Positions 1 to 8,390 of a DNA stretch of 64,000 bases are shown here, one piece after another. The notes beneath the pieces are model-generated. The model was not told the origin of the DNA and ran no database searches. It saw only the letters and a list, made by a program, of their open reading frames with translations. Location: assembly GCF_046195335.1 (NCBI RefSeq), contig NZ_CP176093.1. One strand, given 5' to 3'. Origin of the DNA: Methanospirillum lacunae. GTDB taxonomy: Archaea > Halobacteriota > Methanomicrobia > Methanomicrobiales > Methanospirillaceae. A program made the translations under genes and the position numbers. Within the stretch, counting starts at the first letter, position 1. Each line of letters starts with the position of its first letter.

Positions 1-541
1 AGCCGGAATCAAAACCATGATTTCAGAGTGTGATATGGTCCTGATCTTTGGTGGTTCTTCCGCAGGTTCAAAAGATTATACAGTAGACGCAATGGAACAG
101 AGTGGAACGCTTCTGTTTCATGGTGTTGCGATGGGACCTGGTAAACCAGTGACATTAGCACAGGTGAATAATAAACCGGTCTTTGGAATGCCCGGACCAT
201 CAATCTCAACCATGGCAGTTCTTTATGAACTGATTTTTCCGCTTCTCTCCGAGTGGTGCGTGCCGATACCTTCACCAACGTACATAAAGGGAATATTAAC
301 GAATCCAGTACCTTCAATAGAAGGGTTTGATATTTTCAGACTTGTCAGGGTGAGATCTGAAAATGACAAAACCCTGATAACCCCGGTACCATGGGTATTC
401 GGACATATGATGGGGATTCAAGCAGATGCCATTCTCCACAAGAAAGCAGGATCTGACACATTCATTCAGGGGCAGGAGGTAGATGTCAGGATGGTAGAAC
501 CAAATTTTTCTGAACCTTCCTGGATTCATGCATATCAGTGA
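1..541 (+). CDS. moeA: MoeA-family molybdopterin molybdotransferase, 3' part
   Basis: The gene enters from the left edge; the frame is open from base 2, so only the C-terminal ~180 residues are present. MoeA catalyses metal insertion into adenylylated molybdopterin. The visible part carries the MoaB/MogA-like core (FGGSSAGSKDY, then GMGPGKP-type MGPGKPVT and FGMPGPSIS) and the C-terminal beta-barrel domain. It is clearly paralogous to the full-length gene at 47989-49179, with near-identical motif blocks. Its stop overlaps by 7 bp the 3' end of the opposite-strand ribbon-helix-helix gene. Two MoeA copies are common in archaea and have been suggested to separate Mo from W, but nothing here shows which metal this one uses. 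Confidence 0.9.
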   Translation, partial: AGIKTMISECDMVLIFGGSSAGSKDYTVDAMEQSGTLLFHGVAMGPGKPVTLAQVNNKPVFGMPGPSISTMAVLYELIFPLLSEWCVPIPSPTYIKGILTNPVPSIEGFDIFRLVRVRSENDKTLITPVPWVFGHMMGIQADAILHKKAGSDTFIQGQEVDVRMVEPNFSEPSWIHAYQ

Positions 542-1137
542 GATCCCAGGAAAAAAACTGGCGGCTTGTCTTTTTTTCTCATCGAAATAATCCACCTGAT
601 TGCTGATGAACCCTTTATCCTACACCCTTTTCGTTTTTTACCATTCGTCTCCATTTCACCCCGGGCAACGGCAAGTGAAACGATGCTTTTCCGCGTACTT
701 GGGAGAACAGATTGATCAAGGAATTCACTCACCAGTGTCTGAGTGTACCATCCATCTGGATCAAGTGAAATAACAGACTGTACCTCTGTCTCGAGTGGGA
801 GATTTTGCCGCATTTTATCCGGATTTTGGCATTGTGGGGTTTGTGATATTACAGGAGAATTTTTTTCCTGAAAATTCTGAGTGCGGGATTGAACCGGTTC
901 CTGACGTAAACAATCTCTGGTTTCAATTCTCTGAATTTTCGCTTCAAGTAGTTCCATCCTCTCTTTGAGAACTGATACATCATCGTGTGAAGAGCGCGAA
1001 CCATCATCTTTACCAGCCAGGTATTGATCAAGAGCTTCCTCAATAAGAGAACTTCTGCTCTTCCTGGTAACATATGCATAATGGTTCAATTTCTCATCCA
1101 TTTCAGGGGTGAGAGTGATGTTGTATCGTCGTTTCAT
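535..1137 (-). CDS. ribbon-helix-helix (CopG-type) DNA-binding regulator with unknown C-terminal domain
   Basis: About 200 residues. Residues 1-40 (KRRYNITLTPEMDEKLNHYA followed by a helix ending EEALDQYL) are a typical ribbon-helix-helix domain. A coiled-coil-like stretch (VLKERMELLEAKIQRIE) and a Gln/Pro-rich linker follow, then a C-terminal region that may be a second winged-helix-like domain (WYTQTLVSEFLDQS...). I start at the ATG at 1137, which begins directly with the RHH strand, rather than 8 codons upstream. The gene is divergent from molbindin mop1, and a perfect 9-bp inverted repeat (1205-1238) lies between them. It is therefore a candidate local regulator of mop1, possibly metal- or molybdate-responsive (inference). 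Confidence 0.75.
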   Translation of the reverse strand: MKRRYNITLTPEMDEKLNHYAYVTRKSRSSLIEEALDQYLAGKDDGSRSSHDDVSVLKERMELLEAKIQRIETRDCLRQEPVQSRTQNFQEKNSPVISQTPQCQNPDKMRQNLPLETEVQSVISLDPDGWYTQTLVSEFLDQSVLPSTRKSIVSLAVARGEMETNGKKRKGCRIKGSSAIRWIISMRKKDKPPVFFLGSH

Positions 1138-1204
1138 GTGTATAGTGTGTATATTACACAATTCTTTTTGTGAAATATATTAATTTCCATTTTTTTCTTT
1201 AACG

Positions 1205-1238
1205 GAGAATCAAATATATCAAACTATAATTGATTCTC
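1205..1238. promoter_or_regulatory. 9-bp inverted repeat, candidate operator
   Basis: GAGAATCAA (1205-1213) and TTGATTCTC (1230-1238) are perfect reverse complements separated by 16 AT-rich bases. The repeat lies between the divergent RHH regulator and mop1, about 65 bp upstream of the regulator start and 100 bp upstream of mop1. The position suits an operator for the RHH protein. A simple transcript hairpin is the alternative. Confidence 0.45.
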
Positions 1239-1337
1239 ATTAATCATTAAACTATCTGGATAACCACAAGTATTAAACAGATAGAGATAGATGCTGTAGT
1301 AACTGCTTTACTCAAAGCAGAATGGAGGTATAAAAAC

Positions 1338-1547
1338 ATGAAAATCAGCGCTCGCAATGCACTCAAGGGAACAATTAAATCCATCACCAAGGGACCGGTC
1401 AACGCAGAAGTTGTAATCGACATCGGAGCAGGAAAACTTGTGACAGCCATGATTACAGCACATGCAGTGGAGAACCTCGCCTTAAAGGAAGGAAAGGAAG
1501 CCTACGCAGTTGTCAAGGCAAGCGAAGTAATGATCGCTGTCGATTAA
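1338..1547 (+). CDS. mop: molbindin (Mop), single TOBE domain
   Basis: A 69-residue protein consisting of one TOBE/Mop domain: KISARNALKGTIKSITKG, then EVVIDIG, the LVTAMIT strand, AVENLALKEGKEAYAVVKASEV. Molbindins form hexamers that bind molybdate or tungstate oxyanions in the cytoplasm. A strong ribosome binding site (GGAGGT) sits 8 bases before the ATG. It lies downstream of a moeA gene and next to an RHH regulator. A second copy at 3804-4013 on the other strand differs at 6 of 69 residues. Confidence 0.92.
   Translation: MKISARNALKGTIKSITKGPVNAEVVIDIGAGKLVTAMITAHAVENLALKEGKEAYAVVKASEVMIAVD
1470..1510 (+). repeat. 41-bp tract identical (inverted) to 3841-3881 in the second mop gene
   Basis: Bases 1470-1510 are identical to the reverse complement of 3841-3881. 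The rest of the two mop genes differs at many synonymous sites. Such patchwork identity suggests a recent local gene-conversion tract or recombination between inverted copies. Confidence 0.75.
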
Positions 1548-1911
1548 TCATATTCAAAGACAAATTTTCAATCGACTTCTAATCCTTTTTCAGGACATGT
1601 TGGTGCAATAAGAAACGTGTCCAGGTTTGTTCTCATGAATCAATCGTGTTTCATTCTTTTTCACACATACTCCACACAAAACTTTATATCAAGTAACTAC
1701 GGATATTGAGTCCTCAAGAGGTATAAACACTTGTAAATACGCTTAAATTTGCACGAAAAGATAAAAAGGTACAATTTAATTGACTAGTATACAAACAATC
1801 GGACAATAGCGTATGTATCAAACCTGCGGGATGATTTCAATACCATTTGACATACAGGTTTTTCTTCTGATAGCTTTAATAATAACATTTTGTCACTAAG
1901 TTGAGAACTCC
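1548..1911. other. intergenic, no gene seen
   Basis: AT-rich spacer between mop1 and the histidine kinase gene. T-rich stretches just after mop1 may end transcription. I see no ORF with protein-like character and no strong hairpin. The promoter of the kinase gene should lie near 1870-1900, where the sequence is AT-rich without a textbook TATA box. Confidence 0.5.
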
Positions 1912-3615
1912 ATGCAGTTTCAGAATTATCCTTTTTTCTACCTGATGTTTTTATCCGCAATAATTTCAGGAATCATTTCAATTATTACCTGGAACCGCAG
2001 GGATGTTCGTGGGTCAGGTATTTTTTCCTTTTACATGTTCCTAATCGCCTGGTGGTCTTTTTTTTATGGTCTTGAAGTAACTGCAATTGATCCAGACCTT
2101 CATATCCTTTATCTAAAAATAGAATACCTTGCAATTCCCTGGATACCAGGATGTGTGATATTATTTGCACTGAAGTTTGGTGGATTTAATCATCTTGTAA
2201 ATAGGAAAACCTGTGCATTAATCTTCCTAGTTCCGGTTCTCACCTTTGTGTCATATTTTACCAATGAATTACACCATTGGTACTATCAGGCAGTAGATGC
2301 CCTTACGATAGATGGCCTCACCATTATCTCAATAACACCAGGGTTCATGTACAATGTTCTCTCATCATACATCCTGCTCTCCATAGCATTCTGCCTGGTG
2401 GTTTTCTTATATATACTATATAACTCACCCCGTGTTTTTTTTATTCAGTCTTTTTTGTTTGTGTGTATTTTATTTTCACTTATGGCAGGATATCTGTATT
2501 ATCACTTTATGCCTAGACTATACCCGGATTTTGATATTACTCCTATCGTTTTGGCATTTGCAGGGATAATCCTACTATTTGAAATATTCCAATACCAGTT
2601 TTTCGACCTTGTTCATTTTCCACACAGAAAAATATTTGAGCATCTGCATGATGGAATCATCGTCCTGGATACTGTAAACCGGGTTCTGGAGATGAACAAT
2701 GAAGCAATTACAATGTTACATCTGGAAAATTTATCAATAATCGGGGGTAAATTTGATACAATCTCAACATTTTTATCAGATTTAAAAACTGATCTAACAG
2801 GTTTGACTCCGATACATACAACAATCAATCACCTGTATGAAAACAATTCATATTATTATGCTATTGACATGTATCCTGTTTTTGACTCTATTAACCGATT
2901 GGAATGCAGATTAATTGTGATGAGAGATATCAGCGAAATAATTAAATCAAAAAATGCCCTGACTGAAGCGGGTAAGAAACTAGGGCTTTTGACTTCAATT
3001 ACCAGGCATGATATACTCAATCAAATTATGATCATATCATTCTACATCGAGGACATTGCAAATACGTGTAATAATCAGTCTCAAACAATGACAGCATTTG
3101 ACCGGGTAAAAGATGCAACCACGATGATCAAACAACTTATAAGTTTCACATCGGTGTACCAGGATCTTGGAATTGCAGAACCCGGGTGGTACAAAGTTTC
3201 AGATGTTGTACAAAAAGCATGGAAAACCAGAAACGTTCCCCCAACAGTGAGCTGCCATATTGATGCAAATATTGTAATATATGCAGATATGTTACTCGAA
3301 AAAGTATTTTTTAATCTTATCGATAATTCGTTAAGGCATGGAAAAGATATCACCTCCATAACCGTCTCATCTAAGATATCAGAAAAATGTGCAGTAATTA
3401 TCTACGAAGATGATGGAGGGGGAGTCAATTTTGAAAATAAAAGTAAGATTTTTAAAAGAGGATTTGGAGAAAACACAGGATATGGCCTATTTTTGGTAAG
3501 AGAGATTCTGGGAATTACCTCTATTACAATAGAGGAGACAGGAATACCGGGAATTGGAGTCAGGTTTGAGATAACAGTTCCACACGGGGGATTTATGGTC
3601 CCTGCAGAATCATAA
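1912..3615 (+). CDS. membrane sensor histidine kinase (7TM sensor - PAS - HATPase)
   Basis: 567 residues. Residues 1-230 hold about seven hydrophobic helices like the N-terminal 7TM region of archaeal histidine kinases. A PAS-like domain follows (about 240-345, EHLHDGIIVLDTVNRVLEMN). The phospho-acceptor H-box is TRHDILNQIMII with His366. The HATPase domain has an N-box (FFNLIDNSLRHG), a G1 box (EDDGGGV) and a G2 box (GYGLFLVREIL). No response regulator is encoded nearby, so it is an orphan kinase. Its place between two molbindin genes hints at a role in sensing metal or oxyanion status, but this is only positional. Confidence 0.88.
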   Translation: MQFQNYPFFYLMFLSAIISGIISIITWNRRDVRGSGIFSFYMFLIAWWSFFYGLEVTAIDPDLHILYLKIEYLAIPWIPGCVILFALKFGGFNHLVNRKTCALIFLVPVLTFVSYFTNELHHWYYQAVDALTIDGLTIISITPGFMYNVLSSYILLSIAFCLVVFLYILYNSPRVFFIQSFLFVCILFSLMAGYLYYHFMPRLYPDFDITPIVLAFAGIILLFEIFQYQFFDLVHFPHRKIFEHLHDGIIVLDTVNRVLEMNNEAITMLHLENLSIIGGKFDTISTFLSDLKTDLTGLTPIHTTINHLYENNSYYYAIDMYPVFDSINRLECRLIVMRDISEIIKSKNALTEAGKKLGLLTSITRHDILNQIMIISFYIEDIANTCNNQSQTMTAFDRVKDATTMIKQLISFTSVYQDLGIAEPGWYKVSDVVQKAWKTRNVPPTVSCHIDANIVIYADMLLEKVFFNLIDNSLRHGKDITSITVSSKISEKCAVIIYEDDGGGVNFENKSKIFKRGFGENTGYGLFLVREILGITSITIEETGIPGIGVRFEITVPHGGFMVPAES

Positions 3616-3803
3616 TAATCGTTCCTTATTTATTGTTCCTGGTTCGTTGTTTCTGACTCAAAGAGTTACCAAGCAGTCATTTCTTTTTTTAAAAAGTCAC
3701 AGAACAGGAGATAGTATCAAGGATAGATATTATATTGAATTAATTAAATTCAACATAATATTATAATAGGTAGCTGAGTTTATGTGTCCAAGTGGTTTTC
3801 CAT

Positions 3804-4013
3804 TTACTCTACGGCTACCATTACTTCACTAGCCTTGACTACTGCGTAGGCTTCCTTTCCTTCCTTTAAGGCGAGGTTCTCTACAGCATGTACCGTAATT
3901 ATGGCAGTTACGAGGACTCCGCCTCCAATATCAATGACTACCTCTGCGTTGACCGGACCCTTTGTGATTGATTTGATGGTTCCTTTCAGGGCGTTTCTTG
4001 CGCTAATCTTCAT
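3804..4013 (-). CDS. mop: molbindin (Mop), second copy
   Basis: 69 residues, a single TOBE domain with the same layout as mop1 at 1338-1547. It differs mainly in the central strand (GGGVLVTAIITVHAVE) and at the C-terminus (VAVE). I use the ATG at 4013, which matches the mop1 start; a GTG three codons upstream is possible. The predicted role is binding molybdate or tungstate. It is transcribed towards the kinase gene. A TATA-like stretch (aatcttatatatttgc on the minus strand) and a 7-bp inverted repeat lie upstream. Confidence 0.9.
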   Translation of the reverse strand: MKISARNALKGTIKSITKGPVNAEVVIDIGGGVLVTAIITVHAVENLALKEGKEAYAVVKASEVMVAVE

Positions 4014-4075
4014 TTTTTTCACAGACCTGCTACGAGGTATAGCACAACTAAAACAACATGCAAATATATAAGATT

Positions 4076-4094
4076 ATGCTATGCAAAATAGCAT
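4076..4094. promoter_or_regulatory. inverted repeat upstream of the second mop gene, candidate operator
   Basis: ATGCTAT (4076-4082) and ATAGCAT (4088-4094) are perfect reverse complements separated by GCAAA. The site is 63 bp upstream of the mop2 ATG, just upstream of the TATA-like stretch at about 4059-4071. That is a plausible position for a regulator that blocks or activates transcription-factor binding. Confidence 0.4.
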
Positions 4095-4264
4095 CGTTAT
4101 AATGGAAATTATTGTCTAATTTTGGATTATTATGTAATTTTAGGGATATTTTCCAAACAGGATCAGAGCATGGCTAGATAAATTCTTACCGAGTAGAGAT
4201 TTTGCATGAAAATGCATATGAAATTCAAAACAAACCTCATATCGTGGATTTTCATTAGTCAAGC

Positions 4265-4281
4265 ATGAGGCAGCGCCTCAT
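4265..4281. other. hairpin (ATGAGGC / GCCTCAT)
   Basis: Perfect 7-bp stem with a 3-base loop: ATGAGGC (4265-4271), AGC, GCCTCAT (4275-4281). A run of T follows at 4287-4292, so it could act as a terminator or as part of a small RNA. Confidence 0.5.
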
Positions 4282-4381
4282 AGGTGTTTTTTATGAAATT
4301 GCAATCAAACAAAAGGGATAGGTTATTATAAACTAATTGAATTAAACGAATTATATAAATTAACTAATGTACAATATAATA

Positions 4382-4400
4382 TGAGGTGTGCTCCACCTCA
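4382..4400. other. hairpin (TGAGGTG / CACCTCA)
   Basis: Perfect 7-bp stem with a 5-base loop: TGAGGTG (4382-4388) and CACCTCA (4394-4400). Its sequence is related to the hairpin at 4265-4281; both stems contain ATGAGG. Confidence 0.5.
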
Positions 4401-4442
4401 CACTCTAAAAAAAATATTTCTTGCAGTACAACTACAAATTTA

Positions 4443-4470
4443 CTCCCTGTCTCATTTACCAGGCAGGGAG
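4443..4470. other. hairpin (CTCCCTGTCT / AGGCAGGGAG)
   Basis: 10-bp stem with one G-U pair and an 8-base loop (4453-4460), followed by TTTG. It is the most stable-looking hairpin in the region and could end a small transcript running through 4265-4470. Confidence 0.5.
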
Positions 4471-4769
4471 TTTGTATAATTGTGTTTTATTTTTCGAAAT
4501 CCTGTCTTGGATTGTCATATAATATTTGAATTGGAATCCCATTTAATCATATTATTAAGTTATGTTGTACATATAAAGAAGAGTAAATAATAAACTATCA
4601 TATTTAAAATTAATCAATATAATAAATAAAAAACTAAACTCAATTACAAAAGTAGTTATTACAACATAATATAATGATAATATAGGAGATCTGATCTGAC
4701 ATCAGAATACTCAAAGATATTGCATCCTCACTAATTAATTAATTCGAATTCAAACCTGATTGCCTATAG

Positions 4770-4801
4770 TAAGATAAACTTTAGTTTAATACCTTATCTT
4801 A
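4770..4801. promoter_or_regulatory. nested inverted repeat upstream of SBP gene, candidate operator
   Basis: TAAGATAA (4770-4777) and TTATCTTA (4794-4801) are perfect reverse complements. Inside them AAACT and AGTTT form a second short inverted repeat. The site is about 120 bp upstream of the SBP start at 4918. Confidence 0.35.
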
Positions 4802-4917
4802 ATATTATTCTTTCAGGATAAATTCGAATGTTTAAATGGTTATTGAGGGATATGTTGTAGCATTTGTATTCACATCTTATCAGATTGTCATGTTGATTCA
4901 TACTACAAGAGGTAGAC

Positions 4918-5976
4918 ATGAGGTATTTTAATTTCAATCAGTCATGTAAGTCTTTGATTGCAGTACTCTTAATTCTAGGATTACTGAGTATTCCCAGTGC
5001 GTTTGCTGCATCAACATCATCAGGTCAGACAGGGACGCAAATCGTTACTGATCTAGCCGGAAGAGATGTTACAATCCCCAATCCAATCACAAATATATCC
5101 TGCCTTCATCCTATCCCGACATATATGGCATGGCGATTAGCTCCCGAAAAACTAGCCAGCATAGACATGGTTTCAAAATCAAGAACCTATCTTATGTCAA
5201 AAGAAGGCCAGAAATTATTCGGAAGTTTACCAGTTACAGGAGTTTATTTTAAGGGTCTAAATAATGAACAGGTGATCTCACTTAAGCCAGATGTAATTGT
5301 TTCAATGACAAAGGATCCAAATGTTGATAAAGAACAGGACACTTTCAACATTCCGGTGGTTACGGTCAAAAAAGATACAATTGAAGATTATGAGCCATCA
5401 TTCAGATTTATGGGTAAGGTTGTTGGAAATGAAAAAGAAGGGAATGAACTCGCTGATTATTGGAAAGATACCATAAACCGGGTAAAAGATGCAAGTTCAA
5501 AGATACCAGACGATAAAAAACTAAGGGTATTCTATACAGGAGCAACCTCTAAGACGGTTCCAGGATCTGCAACAATTATGTCCTCAATTGTGAGAGATGC
5601 TGGCGGTATTCCATATGCAGATGCAGTAACCTTGAGTGGTGATAAGACAAACGAAGGAATTGAGGTGTCTGTAGAAGACATCATCAAATGGAATCCAGAT
5701 GTTATCATCGCTCAAAATACCAATGTAACAAATGACATTATGAATGACCCGGTATGGAAAGATACTACAGCCATGAAAAATGACCGGGTATATTGCGTAC
5801 CTAAATATGAATTCCCTGACGGAATTACATCAATTATCGGTCTTATGTGGGTAACTGAAACGTTATACCCGGATCAGATGCCATTTGATATTCCAAAGGA
5901 AACGAGGAATTTCTTCCAAAAATTCTACAAAGTCTCTGATCTTACTGATGACCAGATAGCCATGAAAAATTCATGA
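4918..5976 (+). CDS. secreted metal-chelate/cobalamin-type binding protein (BtuF/FhuD family, PF01497)
   Basis: 352 residues. The N-terminal signal peptide (LIAVLLILGLLSIPSAFA) ends near residue 31. The mature part opens with the family hallmark TDLAGRDVTIP, has a helical backbone after the first lobe, and the lobe-2 signature WNPDVIIAQN. The first binding-loop region reads NISCLHPIPTYMAW, with a Cys not present in several other SBPs of the window. A ribosome binding site (GAGGT) precedes the ATG. The stop overlaps the start of the downstream radical SAM gene by ATGA, so the two are translationally coupled. No permease lies next to it. The ligand is unknown; siderophore-like metal chelates, corrinoids or heme are the family's usual substrates. 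Confidence 0.88.
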   Translation: MRYFNFNQSCKSLIAVLLILGLLSIPSAFAASTSSGQTGTQIVTDLAGRDVTIPNPITNISCLHPIPTYMAWRLAPEKLASIDMVSKSRTYLMSKEGQKLFGSLPVTGVYFKGLNNEQVISLKPDVIVSMTKDPNVDKEQDTFNIPVVTVKKDTIEDYEPSFRFMGKVVGNEKEGNELADYWKDTINRVKDASSKIPDDKKLRVFYTGATSKTVPGSATIMSSIVRDAGGIPYADAVTLSGDKTNEGIEVSVEDIIKWNPDVIIAQNTNVTNDIMNDPVWKDTTAMKNDRVYCVPKYEFPDGITSIIGLMWVTETLYPDQMPFDIPKETRNFFQKFYKVSDLTDDQIAMKNS

Positions 5977-7019
5977 GAATGAGTATGAACTTCTCATTCG
6001 AATCAATTTTAAAGCAGGCTGAATCAGATGAAATTACATCTGATGAAGCAGTTTTTCTTTTTAAGGAAACAGAGAATTTCGCAAAAGCTCAACAATTATT
6101 TATTACTGCAGCCCATGTGAGAGACAGTGAGAAGGGAAGAAGTTTTCAGTGGAGTGGGGGAATCGCTACAATCCTCCCCTGTACCCTTGATCCTCTTTGT
6201 GCATACTGTCCATATTGGGTAAAACCATCAACCGCATTAACAATTGATGAAATCCTGACGGGAGTCAGATATCTGGATGAACATGGAATAACCAATTTTC
6301 ATTTAAGTGGAGGTACAACCCTCACGAGTGATGGAAGTGATGTGGTTTCAATAGTTGAGGAGATTAGAAAGATATCTAAATCCGAGATTACTGTAAATGT
6401 TGGGGCAGGTCTTTCTCTTGCCTCCTTAGTGGCTTTGAAGGATCTTGGAGTTACTAAAGTTGGTTCGTCTTTTGAGGTTATTAATCCCAAGTTATTTTCT
6501 AAATTCAAAGCAGGGGACAGTCTTGAAAAGAAAAAGGCCCTTGCACAACAGATCAGCGATTTAGGATTTGGTCTTGGGACTGGTATGTTAGCAGGGCTAA
6601 ATATAGAGCCATCCAGATATCAGGATTATGCAGATTTCATATTCCATGTAAAGCAGTATGAAAACCTCGAAAGTGTATATGTGAGTCGTTTCTTCCCAAA
6701 TAAGGGAACTCCACTTGAGAACCACCCCCGTTGTTCTACGACCGAGGGAGCAAGAATAATTGCAATTATGCGGTTGGTTTTGCGAAATATCGATATTGGA
6801 CCTGCAGCAGGATGGAGTTATGATGACATTCCGGTTTGGGTGAATGCCGGAGGTGGAAACAGGATAGGAGGCATCCACATATCTCGGGTTCCTTCATACA
6901 AAAAACCCTGGTTCCTTCACACTGCTGTGAAGTATGAAAACAGAATGGAGTATTGTAATACCATACCAGTGGCAGGAGCAATGCTTGCAGAAGTTGGAAT
7001 AACTGATATCAGGTATTAA
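5973..7019 (+). CDS. radical SAM enzyme, HmdB/HcgA-like (CX5CX2C)
   Basis: 348 residues. The cluster-binding cysteines C70, C76 and C79 (PCTLDPLCAYC) have CX5CX2C spacing, the unusual form known from HmdB/HcgA of the FeGP-cofactor pathway and not the standard CX3CX2C. The rest resembles the biotin-synthase-like barrel: FHLSGGTT, VNVGAGLS, GTGMLAGL, SRFFPNKGTPLENHP. Its C-terminal region ends with an AGGGNRIGG-type loop shared with the paralog at 7149-8150. The start overlaps the SBP stop (ATGA). A reaction on an imported compound is suggested by this coupling. No hmd or other hcg gene is visible in the window, so the product is probably not simply FeGP. Confidence 0.82.
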   Translation: MRMSMNFSFESILKQAESDEITSDEAVFLFKETENFAKAQQLFITAAHVRDSEKGRSFQWSGGIATILPCTLDPLCAYCPYWVKPSTALTIDEILTGVRYLDEHGITNFHLSGGTTLTSDGSDVVSIVEEIRKISKSEITVNVGAGLSLASLVALKDLGVTKVGSSFEVINPKLFSKFKAGDSLEKKKALAQQISDLGFGLGTGMLAGLNIEPSRYQDYADFIFHVKQYENLESVYVSRFFPNKGTPLENHPRCSTTEGARIIAIMRLVLRNIDIGPAAGWSYDDIPVWVNAGGGNRIGGIHISRVPSYKKPWFLHTAVKYENRMEYCNTIPVAGAMLAEVGITDIRY

Positions 7020-7035
7020 TTCTCTTATATCGATT

Positions 7036-7073
7036 ATTTTTTTCCTTTATAAAATACTTTGAAATTGTATTTT
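7036..7073. terminator. probable bidirectional terminator between convergent radical SAM genes
   Basis: AAAATAC (7051-7057) and GTATTTT (7067-7073) form a 7-bp stem with a 9-base loop, preceded by a T7 run (7037-7043). It lies between two convergent genes. Confidence 0.4.
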
Positions 7074-7148
7074 GTGCCAGGGAGCTCACTGTAATTTTAT
7101 TTTTCTGAATTTTTAATCTGCGATGAGACATTAAAATATTATTGCTCA

Positions 7149-8150
7149 TTACCTGATTGAAACATCCATATCCTCAAGATAATGCTGCACTATTGGCATG
7201 CGGTTTATAATTATATGATCCTCATCAACAGGTACCATAATTTCTCCTGGTCCGAGTGGAAAATTCTTCTCTGTGGTATAAACCCCTTGAATTTGATTCC
7301 CACCTCCGGCAATATACCAAAGAGGTATGTCATCAACAGTATTGCCTGCTGCTATTGATAGATTAATTTTTGGTAACACCAGTCGTGCAACAGCGATAGT
7401 TGTTGCAACATCCCATGGTGAACATCGTTGATGATCTTGAAATGGTGTTCCTGAAAAAGGAAAGAATCTGGAGAATGAAAGTGTTGAGAGGTGAGAAAAT
7501 TGCTTTACAAAATAAATTAGATTTATCCTATCTTCAAGAGTTCCTCCCAATCCAACAAAAAGCATAGCATGAATTGGCATACCTACCCGTTCACAGATTG
7601 TAAACATTTCTTTTTTCAGTTTGAGGCTATCACCAGGTTTTGATGCTTTAAAGAGTTCTTCATTTATTGTTTCAATAGCGATTGTGATACCAAAGATATT
7701 CATTCCTTTGAGAAGACGAATGGTATCTTCTGATAATGAACAACCAAAATTTAATCCTATTGCTATATTTGAAACTGATCTGATTGCCTTGATTAATTCC
7801 AGAACTTCTTCATCATATCCCTGGAGATTCGCTCCTCCAACCAGATGAATCTCTCTCATTCCTATTTCTTCCATAATTTTTACACATGAAATGATGGTTT
7901 CGAGTTTAAATTCACCTCGCAAATAAAATGAACAATACTTACATCTGGGCTCTATCTTACATGGTACAGTTGCACGAATTCCTCCTCCAGCCCACAATAG
8001 GTTTGGCCCTATGACTTCATTACGAACCTTCGATGCCATTTCAAAAAGTTTTAGGGCGTTTTCAGGTTTTTTAGATTTAGTAAGGATCTCTAGAGCAAGT
8101 TCTTTTGTAATCTCACCAGATCTTGCTTTTTCTAGTAGTTTCTCAAACAA
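7149..8150 (-). CDS. radical SAM enzyme, HmdB/HcgA-like (CX5CX2C), paralog 2
   Basis: 333 residues. Cysteines C64, C70 and C73 (PCKIEPRCKYC) again give CX5CX2C. It aligns along its whole length with the protein at 5973-7019: an N-terminal helical segment (EKARSGEITKELALEIL), IHLVGGANL, IGLNFGCSLSE, FSRFFPFSGTPFQDHQRCS, IAAGNTVDDIPLWYIAGGGN. The start is TTG at 8150, supported by AGGAGA seven bases upstream; no ATG is available nearby. It follows the SBP gene at 8391-9449 on the same strand, so the SBP/radical SAM pairing is repeated in mirror image. It probably acts on a related substrate. Confidence 0.82.
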   Translation of the reverse strand: MFEKLLEKARSGEITKELALEILTKSKKPENALKLFEMASKVRNEVIGPNLLWAGGGIRATVPCKIEPRCKYCSFYLRGEFKLETIISCVKIMEEIGMREIHLVGGANLQGYDEEVLELIKAIRSVSNIAIGLNFGCSLSEDTIRLLKGMNIFGITIAIETINEELFKASKPGDSLKLKKEMFTICERVGMPIHAMLFVGLGGTLEDRINLIYFVKQFSHLSTLSFSRFFPFSGTPFQDHQRCSPWDVATTIAVARLVLPKINLSIAAGNTVDDIPLWYIAGGGNQIQGVYTTEKNFPLGPGEIMVPVDEDHIIINRMPIVQHYLEDMDVSIR

Positions 8151-8390
8151 TTTTAATCTCCTCTTTTGAACACTTTAGTAAAATATGTTTCAAAGATTAG
8201 AAATGGCCACAGAGAATGGATTTGTTCTGGTCTCCAGGTTCTATTCGGGTAGCAATCGCCTGTTCATTATCTCATCCTTGTGTCTTTTGTTCAGGAAAAA
8301 CAAGGGGGAAATATTCAATGTGCAATTTATTTCAACAATTATCACACTATCAACTTGAAAAAACAGATTAAAAATGAATGAATAACCCAA

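Larger units (their letters stand above)
4100..4917. other. long AT-rich intergenic region with several hairpins
   Basis: No protein-like ORF. It contains three strong short hairpins (separate entries), poly-A/T stretches, and a nested inverted repeat close to the downstream SBP gene. The density of GC-containing hairpins in an otherwise very AT-rich background suggests a small RNA or a regulatory region rather than neutral spacer. Confidence 0.5.
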
